64,000 nucleotides of DNA, taken from NCBI GenBank assembly GCA_002189035.1, contig NEEC01000004.1, forward strand, positions 2,294,001 through 2,358,000, given 5' to 3'. Below, piece after piece: positions 33,137 through 45,491 of this stretch. The number at the start of each line of letters is the position of its first letter. Position 1 is the stretch's first letter. Under the pieces are notes generated by a model that was not told the DNA's origin, did not search any database, and worked only from the letters and a program-made list of their open reading frames with translations. Both the position numbers and the translations under genes were made by a program. This DNA is from Utricularia gibba. Lineage: Eukaryota > Streptophyta > Magnoliopsida > Lamiales > Lentibulariaceae.

Positions 33137-35649
33137 CTAGAATTGGCCAATTATGTCTAAACATGTCCAAATGTAATGGTGAATCAAACCTCTTAGGATG
33201 GCTTAACAAAACACAAATGTGAGCATGCATTAAACTATCATAACACCCACGATGAGAACAACTTCCATGGGCTTCATTAGGAAAATAGCTCTCCACAAAT
33301 TTTTATTTGTATAATATCCTAATTTGATACACATTAGCGAAATATACCTATTTTATATATTTATTTAATAAATATTCTGATTTTTCATATAATATACCGT
33401 ATCGTACTTCATCCCTAATAAAAATAATTAATTTGTATATAGAATATAATATTTAATACAAACTCAAAAAACATTATTAGAATTGAAAATTCTATTAATT
33501 CAATTAATTATTAATTTAAAATTAGTATTTACAATTAATCTAGTATTTATAATTCAACTGAAAATATAATGAATTAAAAAATCATGTATAAATTATTAAT
33601 TATTTATTTACTAAAATTTTCAATGATTAACGAAGAAACCCATTTATATATATTTTCTTATTAAACACATATACGAAAAATAGTCACGTCATTTATACTT
33701 TAACAATACTAATAATGTGAATGCTAATTCATCTTAATAATAAATTGGAAAAGAAATAATTTATTTTATCTGAAATATCAATATCTATTTTTGAAAAATA
33801 TTCATGAATATAGTTCTTATTCAAGACATTAATTTATGAGGATGAATTGAATTCAACAAGGTACAAGTACTTTGAATGATAATCTCTACATGGGTACTCC
33901 ATAGTAGAATGAATATCTAGGGTACACTGAATGCTCTCATCTTATTCATTATTGGAGGGAGCCTCAATGCATCTGAATATTGCATGCTTTGTGAGACTGT
34001 AGTACCTATTAGTTTGGCGCTCATCTCACTCAACTTCATCTCATATGAGGTTAAAGTTGATTGAGCATGTAACAATAAGTATCTTTATCAAGTATAATTT
34101 ATCAATAATCTTACGTGGAGATATATTGAAGATGGTGACATAGGAGGCTGTCATCATGGCTCTATTGTATTCTTCAACTCATATGTTAGAAAGATTATAC
34201 CGATGGTTGAGCACATATATATTTTTGTAATACGTAGGTGTAAATAATTAGTCTAAAAACGGCTGCACATAAATGACCTATGTGTAGACATCTGTGTATG
34301 GTGAAAAATAGTTACACATATATGGTTTATTTGTAAGTCATGCTTATGTATGATGAAAAGTAGCCAAGGGTGTGAATTATGCATAAGCTATGACCATGTG
34401 ACCTTTCTTCAAGATGGGGTTTAGGGTTGTATAGGCTTTGCTTAATTTAGAAACGGTGATTACACATTTATGAGAAAATAATTGTGACTCTCAACTTCAA
34501 ATGCACATTGCTATATTCTACGTGCATATTTATGAATCATTATATTCCTATGACAACATAATTCAAAAATTTACATCCTTATGAGATTTGGCATCAAATA
34601 AGAGGATACTTATTCCTACACAAGCAAGTCATTTGAAGTGTTTATGATAGTTTCTAAGTTGAATGACAAATGAACTATTCAAATTGTAAGTTCATTATGT
34701 TTTTTCCAATTTTGGACATAAAAAACATATTTTGACCTCTCTTAATAACCATGTAGGGAAGCACTACAATTTTCAAATGTGATTTTTTCTTAAAAAAAAA
34801 TATCATAAAGGCATCACTTAGATGTAAGCCACGGTGTGTATGGCAAAATATCAAAGGTGATGTTGATATATATATTTACTTATGTACACCCATCTTTATG
34901 AGATTTATTATAAATACATAGAATGCAATGAATATGTTAATATTCAAGTATACCACATATTTTATTAAATATGATATTTTAGCTTTATAATAATTAAAAT
35001 GAAATATTTTATGAATAAAATATGTATTAATATTCAAATAAACTACCTAATGAAAAACATGTTCAAGATACATGATTCAATACAGAATTGACTACATTTG
35101 ATACTTCTGATTGTGTTGACATGGCTGGCCAATATTGTGTTGCTCAACTTATGATGAGACATCATGCGTTTTGAGCAACTCAGCATAAGATTTTTTTCAC
35201 CCTCCATCTAGAATACGTGCCTAGGTTATTGTATAACACCTTTTCATCACCAACCCACTACATAGGCATGTGTTATGCCATAACCCATGCCCATATGCTA
35301 AATTCAAAAAATGTGATACGGGCATGAGTTATGGTATAACCCATACCTATAACAATTTTCACCCCTTGCCTATCAACAACCATAGGTTGTCTTATAACCA
35401 CTCTCGTAGAACACCTTTTTAGCCCTTACCCACCCTCCCCTTACCACATGGGCATGAGTTATGGCATAATACTTATATACATTTTTCAGTATGTAAATTT
35501 TTTATAGGACTCGAAAACAAGTCTTGATGAATGATGTAATTAGTTTCCAATTTTATTTTTCGTATATTTCTTTACATTCCTTACATTAGGAGTATACTAG
35601 AGAGTGACTCTTGTAAGACCTTTTTTTAATGTGTGTTAGTTTGAAGGGC
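33137..35649. other. AT-rich spacer
   Basis: No gene recognised. 34250-34400 and 35240-35480 contain imperfectly repeated phrases such as GGGCATGAGTTATGG and GTTATGCCATAACCCATG, probably old tandem duplications. Confidence 0.4.
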
Positions 35650-36850
35650 CAATCTTAAATTGATAGTGTAGGGTGATGGTGATTTTGCAAGTGCACAAAA
35701 ACCATCGAAGTAATAAAATAAGATCGTATCCACAGGGAATTGTTATTGGAATTTTCTTTTCAAACAAAGACTGAAAAAGACCGAAAACAAAAGAAATATT
35801 TGGTTTTAAAAACAAGAAGGAAAGTGACATTGGATCTGGGATCCATCTTACTTAAAACTCGCCCAAACTTGTGTGTGCAAACCTTGAAGACTGACCTGCT
35901 TGCGCAAGTTCTACAGGTGTTATTCTAAAGTAGTGCTACTCGGTGACCGTTATAACACCGTCCCTTGTTTTGTGGGATTATGGAATCAACCATGCCACTA
36001 GAGCCATTTCACCTCTTGTGATAACCCCATGTTTTCCCCACACCCAAATCTAACCCTTATACCTCACACCTCGCAGACAAATTAGACAGAATGTGCCTTA
36101 CCAACGATGTTTGATTGAGCCCTTCTCCTTAAATGATTGAGGCCAACCTTTGATTCTCTCACACTTCCTTCAGGTTATGTGATACTAAAGAACACGTTGG
36201 TAAAGAAAACGTTACGAAAAATAGAATCAAACCTCAATTTAAATATCGAAAAATATAGTAAAACAGTCACACATGCATGACTTGCGCAAGCAAGGTTTCA
36301 CCGCAGATCCTCAGCCACAAGCGCCTACACGTGCAGACCTGACTCTAACATGAAAATAGACACGAAAATAGGAAAAGTACAAAGGAAAAGTGGGCAAAGA
36401 CGTTTCTAATGGTTGAGAGGGTGGGTATTTATAGAAGAGTAGATCCAAGTCTTCGTATTGAGCTTATTTGATGGGTTTCGATGAGATCTTCTATCCAAAT
36501 CTTTTATCCAAATATTCAAAGATCTTCTTCATATATCTATTTTATCCACGAATCTTGGACGAAATCTTCATTATTTGACCGAGTCTTGGGCTGAGATTCG
36601 TGGCCCATCAAGTCCATAATTTGGTGGGTCTTGATTTCTCCTCAAATTGATCCAAAAGTATCCTAAAAATCCACAAAATACACTTTCTCTCCAAAAAGAT
36701 CAAAGTAGTGTGAAAGATGCAAAATCAATTGAGAATAATGAGAAAATGGGGTCTAAGATAAGTAAAAACAACACTCAAGAGTAGTGAAAGAATATGTTTT
36801 GGAACGACACAAAATCACTTATCATAAGGAAAGAAATGGACTGAAGTACT
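35650..36850. mobile_element. non-coding retroelement-like block
   Basis: Starts with TTTTGCAAGTGCACAAAAAC and GATCGTATCCACAGGG, sequence characteristic of non-coding or LTR parts of plant gypsy elements. It is then GC-richer and has no protein homology. There are no matching ends in the window. It resembles 24906-26060 in kind, not in detail. Confidence 0.35.
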
Positions 36851-38675
36851 TACATTACGGAGAAAAACGTAGACTAGTTATACATAAGGATAGAGGAATG
36901 GTAACGATATTGTTCAGTAATTACAAATGAGGGAGGTCATATGCTCGAATAAAATAATCATCTTAATCTTGTATGATACATTTTCCCTTAAAGGGAAGAA
37001 CTCAAAATGATGAAGATTAGATACCCAAAATAGATAATATCATACAAGTTTCTTTTGGCTTCATGGATTGCTAAAGATTTTACATTTGAGGACATACGCA
37101 ATTTAATTGTGTTAAGTGTCATTTTCTATATGTTTTATCATGTTTTCTTAGGTTTTTATTTTGGATAAAATCGACTACCTATGAGTTAATTTAGGTATTT
37201 ATGAATTCTTGCAAAAAAATTCAATTATTATTGTTCTTGTGTTTTTGTATGGTATTTTTCTTTATTTTTTTGTGTGAAATTCCAAGTCAGGTATAAGATC
37301 AAGGGTAGCAACTAAAAAATGGTCAGAAAATGAAGACAAAGATATGATATCCACATAAAAATATGTGATATCTTGGCTAAAAATGTACTAATCCGAATGC
37401 ATTTGAACTATGGAGAATCTAGTCTTCAAATACATATTACTTTCTTAAAAAAATATGGCAATAGTCTAGAGGAAGAGTGGATATTATATATTTATCATAC
37501 CATACTAAAAGAATGGAGAGTATAAAGAGTTTCTATGAATCGTAAAGAGGCAACAACACCACAAACAATTAACCATAGTAATGAGTGAAAAAGGTAAAGT
37601 ATATGGAGGTGCTTTTGTCGGAATAAACTGTTGCAAGGCTAGAGAGTTTTATTGTGCAGTATAGTTACAAGTGATTATGGGAGGTAAATAATTGTCATCC
37701 CTTATTGCATTAATTACAGTATAGTTTAACAAATATTATGTCGAGTCTATACAAATCCAGCTCATTTTGTGTTGAACCATACAAATTAACTAGTTTGTGA
37801 GAATTTCTTTAACAAAGACTTTCAATTATCAAAGTTGGAGGAATTGAGTAACAATTTCTTCTAGTTTCAAGGAACATTCCAAATCTTATCATGATAGTAG
37901 AATTGAGAAGAAGAAATTTCAGCAAGGTAGAAGGTACTTTTATATTGTTTCATGTTCAAGTTTTACCTAGAAAATTTGAAGTCGAATTTGCAAGGCCATT
38001 TACTGTAAAATTTTTGAACAAAAATCATTTGACAAAACTATTTAATAAATAGCCAAATGCCAAGACTCTTATTATAAATTTCAACGTATAAATAGGGATC
38101 AAGACTCCAAATCAAATAAAATTCAGATAATAAAAAAAAATGCATCTAGGTAGTATGAGTAATTAAGGCAACTCATACCTCCACAATTATCTCTCTATTG
38201 TAGGGAGGTTTATATATAATCTTAGAAGAGTTAAAGAAAATATGTCAATTATCTTAGCTTTCTATTTGCTACTAAGGTCATTGGATGAGCCCTCCCTCTC
38301 TGTGCCCTTAGTGTCATTGGAATGTTGAGAATTTCAATACATAGTTGATGACATCTTCGAGGCTTTTAGAGCCTTTTTCCCTTCAAAGACTTTGACCTCC
38401 TTCAACGTCTCTCCCAACTTCTCGTTGATTGTCTTATTCTCCTTTTGTATGGCCACCAAGATATTATTGAATACAACGTATTTGGTGCATATGCAGGGGA
38501 CACCCACCTAAGTCTCTGGCAGATTTGCGATTAGCTTCTTATTGAGGTCTCAAGAACCTCCACTTCATCAAGATCTCCACCCTCTCCATGAAGGTAAGCT
38601 AGATCCCATAGGTCATCATATTGAAGTGCTCCAAAAAGTTTCTTAAGGATTTCCTCTTCATTTGTATTCTAAGAC
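36851..38675. other. AT-rich spacer, possible old coding relic at its end
   Basis: Mostly AT-rich. 38270-38675 is less AT-rich and on the minus strand can be read as a broken coiled-coil stretch (about IQKENKTINEKLGETLKEVK). It is cut by the element that starts at 38684 and seems to resume at 42197. I cannot name the family. Confidence 0.3.
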
Positions 38676-38929
38676 CTCCAACTATAGGTGTCATTGGTTT
38701 GAACTAAAACCGTGGTTCAAACCAGAACCGATGGTTTCGGTTCCAATTAGGTTTCGAGAGATCAATGTCCGTATGGTTCCGGTTTTGGAACCAGAACCGT
38801 ACAGTTTCGGTTCGATTCGACATAATTGGAACCATGGAGCCGAAGGTTCCAACTTGCATTGAATCGTATGGTTCACGGTTCAGAACCCACATTAGCAGAT
38901 CTAGGTGCCTCAAAATTAAACTAATTATT

Positions 38930-39960
38930 AGACTTACATAAGGATTATACTCTAGGTTCATGTCGTTCAACTGAGCGACTCTTCCCACCTAAAAACAACA
39001 ACAATTACTATCGACAATATGCCAAAGTAGAGTAATCATTGCACCAACGATTACCTTATGATTTGGTTAATTAAACCGAATTCTCGCACACCCATAGACA
39101 ATGTTACATATCCCCACTCCTCAAGTTCTCAATGAAGACAACTCTAGTTGCCGCCCCCTGGTAAGATAATTTTCTTACAACTTCCCCCAAACCGAAATCG
39201 ATTGGCCACCCTATAATCCCACCTCCTACTTCAAATATTGTTACAATTATCTAAGGTAAGTGATTTATTTTTCACCATGGGTTGCTGATGTATGTATCGA
39301 ACTACCTTGTGGAATTATTGTAGCCTAATTTTTTTATACAATACTTATGGGTGTTGTAGATGCAAACTTCTGAAAAATTGAGAACTAGATTCTTCATATC
39401 GAATGAATATAAGATTTGGGACAAAGAACCCGATGAGTTGATTGAGAGTGAACTTCCAACTCGTTTGGGTCCAATGGGATTTGCCTTGAGCATGAAGCAT
39501 TTTCGTTTACCATTATCACCATTTTTAGAAAAGATATTAGCATGTTTAAAGATTCCTTTGTCTTGTTTGACTCTAAAGTCTATTTCAAATGTGTTGGACT
39601 TTGTGGGTATTTGCAAGGAATTCTCTCTTGAGGTGGAGTTTCATTATTTCTTTGTTGTGAGTGTATACTTTAGGACTCACGATATGAACCACTATACATA
39701 AAGGGGAAAAAGCGTTAGTGTTGGTGAAAGAGTTGAGAAGAGGATTTGAAAAATGGTAGATAAGTTTTGTTTGGATACGCCCTCCAATAGAACTCAAGTT
39801 TCCTCAAATGCACCCTTATTCTAGCGAAGAAGGCGAAAGGTAAATTTTTTATTGTATAGTTAGGAGAAATGTTAATAAAAATATGAAATATTTTTATTTT
39901 ATATTTTTATTTCTCTATTCTTATTATAGGATTTGATACCTTGTATAAAAGGGATGCACA
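38930..39960 (+). pseudogene. repeat family copy B: plant transposon-domain protein relic
   Basis: The open stretch 39360-39701 includes GPMGFALSMKHFRLPLSPFL then KIPLSCLTLKSISNVLDFVG. It resembles the plant putative-transposon domain (Transposase_28/PF04195-like: FPLHPF...L.P...R...GF). It is preceded by intron-like DNA ending GTTGTAG. Copy A (14690-15127 plus 17985-18540, minus strand) is homologous along the whole segment. Copy B lacks the Harbinger insertion. The domain assignment is by eye and moderate; the two-copy relation is clear. Confidence 0.6.
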
Positions 39961-40274
39961 AGATTTTATACCCATCTTCTCAAGTATGCAAAGGAATTTT
40001 AGTAACATTTTATCACCCTTTGTGGATGCACTGGGGACAAAACGCTATTGGTGTGATGTGTTGAAGAATCTTAGTGCACATAAGAAGAATGAAGATGCGC
40101 CTAGGGATTAGATGACTCAGGATGCTAATGATTTTGAAGGGGATGAGCACACACATGATATTAATGATATGGATGATAGACTTGCATTCATAACAAAGGA
40201 GAATGAAGAGTTTCGCTATAAGTTGGATTGATATGAGAGCCATTTAGCATATACCACACCTTCTTTGAGTACCT

Positions 40275-41115
40275 CTAAGCCACAACTAAAGTTGATTATC
40301 TTGGACATAAATGGTGTGGTCACAAACATTGTATATAGTGCTGAATTGTCAAGGTAACGAATACCTTTAAAAAAAATCATATATGGTCGATCAGGTACCT
40401 TAGCACAACACTTATTTTTATGTGTTATATGCATTAACTATTTGTGAGATATCGTAAATATTTTTTTACCTAATGTATGTAGTTTTTTTATGTCCATATA
40501 CCCATGACTTTATTAGGTGGTACTTGAATAATTTTGATGTAGTCATATGGTCATCCCGTGATGGGTACATGTGTTGCATCATATTTTTTCACCTTTAGAA
40601 TTGTGAAAATATCTTGCAAACGCTTTCTTTTGTAGGGAGCAATTACAAGCAATCACTAAATGGATATTTCAACCTTCATTATTTGATAAACTTATTTTCG
40701 TGTGAGACTGATTGATGACTATGGATATAGGTGTATGTGTTCACAACAATCCTAGCAACACAATCTATATGAAGGAGTCGAGTCATGTATGGGTTGTGAA
40801 CAATAGGTTGAACACAAGATATGACTATTACTATATCCTATTGATTGATGATTCAACTTACAAGTCAATGAAAAATCTGGTAAGCTATTTTTGCTATTCT
40901 CGTTTAGCATATACTTGGTTATATATCAAAACTAATCTTATATTTTTCAAGAAAATAATGCTATTTTTCCAAGCCCCTATTCGCATATCAATTGGGATGA
41001 TGCATTAATAAATGTTAATGGTGAGATGCGAACTTTACTTGAAGGATTACGATTTGATCATGATATTCCAAGCTATGTTAATGATAGTCAAATAGGATAC
41101 CCCCATCCGTGAGGG
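40275..41115 (+). pseudogene. FCP1/NLI-interacting-factor-type phosphatase fragments (captured host gene)
   Basis: Three pieces in the right order and with intron-like gaps. 40275-40354 reads LKLIILDINGVVTNIVYSAE (HAD motif region; this plant subfamily has LD-x-NG). 40510-40575 reads WYLNNFDVVIWSSRDGYM (the V-W-S-S motif). 40712-40880 reads YYYILLIDDSTYKSMKNL (the LLIDDSP-K motif, here with Thr), followed near 41030-41100 by GEMRTLLEGLRFDHDIPSYV. Plant FCP1-like HAD phosphatases dephosphorylate proteins such as the RNA polymerase II tail. Frames between the pieces contain stops. Retained intron-like gaps argue for DNA-level capture, not retroposition. Confidence 0.65.
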
Positions 41116-42196
41116 ACATGTCATATGAGATTATTATGTATGCCTAAGAAATAATTAGAGGCAGCTCCAATATTAGTACTTGTGAACAATTATGTCATAG
41201 TTAGAATACTTTTGTTGTTGACTTTTTTTTATAAAAGATAATTATATCGTTGTTAGGATTTTAATCGTGTGAAATATGTTCCAGTGAATAGTGATCCACG
41301 AGATCAATTCTGAGACACTCATAATAATTTCTAAGGGTGCCTATGATCACTTATGGACACACATAAACTTTTTTAAGTGTGCTTGGGCAGCATGTCGTTT
41401 ATGGTTATGGTTTTCGAATTTCCAGATACTCATATACATTCCTTAGGGTGCTTAGGATCTTCTCTAGACACTCTTAACAGTCCTGGAAACGGTTCCACAA
41501 AATATGTGTGAAATGTGTGATTTAATTTGGTAAATCTAATCTATTTAATCTTTTTTACTTTGGTTTCCAAAATAGATGAAGTTTAGAAAAAGCTTATTAA
41601 ATAAATGATGTTTTGATTTTAAATTGAAAAATACATAATATTTACAAAAGATTATATAAAAGTTATCTATTTAAATGTAAAATAAATATAAAAAATTTTA
41701 TTTGTTTTATATGATTTGTAATTTTGTTGTATTTATTTAAAAAAATTTAATTTTATCATATGTATTTTCAACTGTTGATAATTTTATCATTTTAATCATT
41801 TATTTCATTCATTTAAGTAATCAATATAATTTGTAGGTATATTTTACAAATTAATATAGTATATCATATAATATATCCAGTGAAATATGAAATTTTAACA
41901 TTATTAAATATATCATTTGGTATAAATATTATTACAAACTTCATTCTCAGACACTCATAATGTTTCATATGGGTGCTTGGAAAATGCATTCAAATAGTAA
42001 TTGGCCAGTGCCAGTTATGGTTTGATTCGAGATTATTGATTCTATTTTTTAACTGAAGTCGTCTTTATAGTTTTGATTTCAGTTCTATTCAAGGTTCCAG
42101 TATCCAGTTTCGAATTGAAACCAGAACCGTGGTCCACAGCGAACCGCAGTTTTGAAACCGTACAATTCAGAACCAATCGCAACCCTAGCTCCAACT

Positions 42197-43620
42197 CGGT
42201 TTTCTACCTTAGGATTTAGGTGTCATTGAAGCATTCTTGGACACCCTTTAGGAGTAGTAGATGTGATGCTCATTTGAATATGAAATAGGTTGAGATGTTG
42301 ACAAGGATCGCCCTCACCATTGAATTTGGGAAACCCCTCAAGTGTCTAATGTTTTAGCTTCAACATGTCGTTGATAACCTAGAAGGAGAAGGGGTTGTAG
42401 GAATATATTCTTGACAAGTAGCTTCTCTACCTCTTATATGCTTGGTAGGCCTCCATGGTTTATTTCATTAGATCCACCTTCTTAGGGTATACCTTGCATG
42501 TGAATTTCTCATACATTGAGTAGTTTTTTGGAGGCTCTCTGCCTTTCATGATGGTGGTTGCTTGGTTACATTTCTTAATGATCTCCAACTCGAGCACCAA
42601 CTTTCTAGCCCTTTTGGGATCAGGATCATCATCATGTTTGTTATTTTGGCATGTGAGAAGTAGGAAATAGAGAACTGATCCTTGCCATGAGAATAAGCTT
42701 TTGTGCTTATCCTACTGTTTTTAGGATAGTAGGTGGCATCTAAGCTCTCCTCTAATTTAGTAAGGGCAAGATCTTCACGATCTCAACCTCACTTTTGTGT
42801 ATCAATTATTTTTCTTGCTTCTTCCTACCATGGCTTCCTCCCAAGAGAGTTGCATCAAGTCCTAGATACTCCTTTATGAGGCGTAGGAATGCCTCCATCA
42901 GGCCTTCATCTTCCGGAAGAAGACTACAACTTGAGCTTCAAGGGAAGTATTGTTGTGGAAAATCCCCTTAAGCATGAGTATTAGAGGTGTGGTCATTCTA
43001 TCAATCTCATGGTTATTGTTCTACTCCTTCTCTTTATGTAAAGAATAGTGTTCTATTAAGACATCTTTCTTGTGACCCAATGCTAGAAGCATAGAATAGT
43101 CTATGCTCCTCAAACATCAATAAAAACTTATAGAAACTATAAAGCTTGAAATATTACGTTATTGAGAAGATTCTTAAGGGAGTACAAGTTGAGTTCAATA
43201 GAAAACACCAAATGTTATTGTTATTTGGAAAGGAAAAGGAAGACAAATAGATAGTGAACTGGAAAAAAAAAATCAAGGGTGGTCGCACATTACATGAGAG
43301 AAGATGTCTACCAAAGCTTGGTAAAAAATGTAAGGTTCACAATAGAAATTCGAGAACTCCAAGAAGCTGATTTTCCTCAATATGCATTTTCCTTTGTCAA
43401 AAAGTCATTCATTGTTTACTTCTTTCATTGCTCTTTATATATATACAAATAAGTGGGTGATAAAATGAAACTTTTCCTTTTCTTGTGTGTATCCCATATT
43501 AGCATTGATCTATTTCTTATTTTAGGGAAAGATTGCTAACTCTAATCATATTGTATTGGGATGACATCCCATCATTGGCTTCAGTTTGACGAGGTATTGA
43601 ACATAGGGGAGTACACCTCA
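42197..43620. other. flank between the hAT-like element and Harbinger-2
   Basis: 42197-43130 continues the less AT-rich unidentified relic seen at 38270-38675. The remainder is AT-rich. The last bases, before TAA at 43621, are the pre-insertion flank of the Harbinger tandem. Confidence 0.3.
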
Positions 43621-44559
43621 TAAGGGTATCTGCATTGTTTACCGGAAGGTTAATACGTGGCGCATACATGGCTGTCACGTAATAAATTTTTACACATCTT
43701 CTCTTTCTGCCCATCAATGCGAAGAACAAGTGTGGATGGAAACTAACTTTCCACAGAAAGTTGTGCCTAAAACATGGTTAAAAAGGGTGCCAGAATCTTG
43801 CGCTCTCCTTCCCCCTCAAGTAAAAAATTACTTCAACCAACAAAATCAATTTCTTAGAGTAGATTTTCGCACTTCTGAACAACTTTCTCACTTCTTGGTG
43901 ATAGAGGTAAATTGTAGTCTTGCTATTTACAATTCACAGTGATTTTAGTTGATGAATTGTTTAAGTTTACTATATTTATGATTTTTTTTGTGCAACCAGA
44001 AGTATCACTATCTACAATTGATTTTTGTTAATGAATTATTTATGCTTTATTCACTTATGGTTTTTTCGATAATTATTTAATATTATGAATAAAGATGAAG
44101 ATGTTAATACGTATCTATTTGTTTTTTTGGTTCATTTGTTTCATTTATTATCTTTATAACTTGTTTTTTATTTCATTTATGACTCTATTATTCATTTAAT
44201 GATTATTTGATTTCATTTATGGATGAAATTGAAGATGGATAAAAGCTAAAATAGTTTATACCATTTTTTTGTGTTTGTTGAATTTATAATACTTATATCT
44301 ATACTTATTCTTTATATACGTGTTCTTTTGAATTGTGTGGTAGTTAGATGCCAAAGAAATTTGTATTAATATAATGATTATGGGGCCATGCATGTTTGTA
44401 GTAGTTATGCAATTGTATCTTAAATTTATATTATTTTTTATTAAACTATCTAGTTATATTTATTTGGTAAGGGAGCACAAAATAATACATTTTCTTCAAC
44501 ACTAAAACTTTATATTTTCTTTCTTTTAATTTCTACAATTTCTTCTTATATCTATACGG

Positions 44560-45450
44560 ATTCTAGTCAAAGATGGACCGATGAAGAAGTTAAGTTTCTA
44601 GTTTTAGCATGGTTGAATACTTCAATGGATCTAAAAGTATGTTCTGTTCTGGAGGGGCATCACTGCATTCTATTGTGAGGTTGTGACAACTAATAAAGGA
44701 GATGCAAGAATCCGTGACACTAAATCCATAAGAAAGAAATAGAAGATACTCAGTACAGATGTGCAAGCTTTTTTAGGAAGATATGATCGAGTTTTACGTG
44801 CTGATCTAAGTGGGCATAAAAATTATGACTTAATAGAGATGGCATTGAAATTGTACAAGGAAGGGTTACGCAAATCATTCTCCTATTTGGATGTTTGGAA
44901 AGTATTACGTGATCAACCAAAATGGAGGACGGTAAAGTTTTTATGTGTTGATATTACATACTATTATTTGTGATTTTTATACCCTTTTTATCTTTTTAGA
45001 AAATAGACAATATCACAAAGAAGAAAAATAAAGGGAAGAGGCCACAAGATTCTCCTTCAGCTCATGTATCTTTGAATCCAATTGAAACTCAACCATCAAG
45101 TTGTATAGATGACATACCTATTGGGCAAAAAGCTGCAAAAAGAAGACAATTACAAGTTTCATCTAATATATTTTCACATGAAAAGAAGATAATTGTGGAT
45201 AGAGAAACTTAGCAACTATACAAAGAAAATGGAAGTCCATAACAAGATACTCCAACATGTTGCTGTGAATTCTGCACATGAATTGAGAAAATTATTGGAT
45301 ATGGATATGTCTCGAATGAATGAGTTTCAAAAGACAATGTATACTGAGACTTGTAGTCGTGCTTTGACAGCTTTTTTAGTTCCACTCCACCAACTCCTTC
45401 GGCTTCAAATACAACCCCTAAAAGCTCAAGATTTCCTCTTTTTCATATAG
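44560..45450 (+). pseudogene. Harbinger ORF1 (trihelix/NAM-associated DNA-binding protein), broken
   Basis: 44572-44630 reads RWTDEEVKFLVLAWLNTSMD, the SANT/trihelix start typical of plant Harbinger ORF1. After stops and a shift, 44761-44930 reads MQAFLGRYDRVLRADLSGHK and YLDVWKVLRDQPKWRT. The Lys-rich tail is KKKNKGKRPQDSPSAH and PIGQKAAKRRQLQ, then a coiled stretch in 45193-45450. The partner protein normally helps the transposase bind its ends. Inactive by several lesions. Confidence 0.72.
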
Positions 45451-45491
45451 GTGATGATCTTGATATTTGATGAATTGGAATCGTATTTGGT

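Larger units (their letters stand above)
38676..42196. mobile_element. hAT-like element, 3.5 kb, carrying an FCP1-type gene fragment
   Basis: The element is 38684-42188. It is bounded by an exact 8-bp duplication CTCCAACT (38676-38683 and 42189-42196). Its imperfect inverted ends are ATAGGTGTCATTGGTTTGAA and, read inward from the right, CTAGGGTTGCGATTGGTTCT. Subterminal regions on both sides are rich in CCGTGGTTC / GAACCGCGG-like motifs. It encodes no hAT transposase. Inside are a plant transposon-domain relic (38930-39960) and broken exons of an NLI/FCP1-type phosphatase (40275-41115). It looks like a non-autonomous transduplicating element. The TIR match is loose, so the boundary call rests mostly on the duplication. 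Confidence 0.72.

Noticed and set aside
38662-38988. Open frames on both strands at the left end of the 3.5-kb element
   Set aside because: They translate the GAACC/GGTTC subterminal repeats and have no domain.
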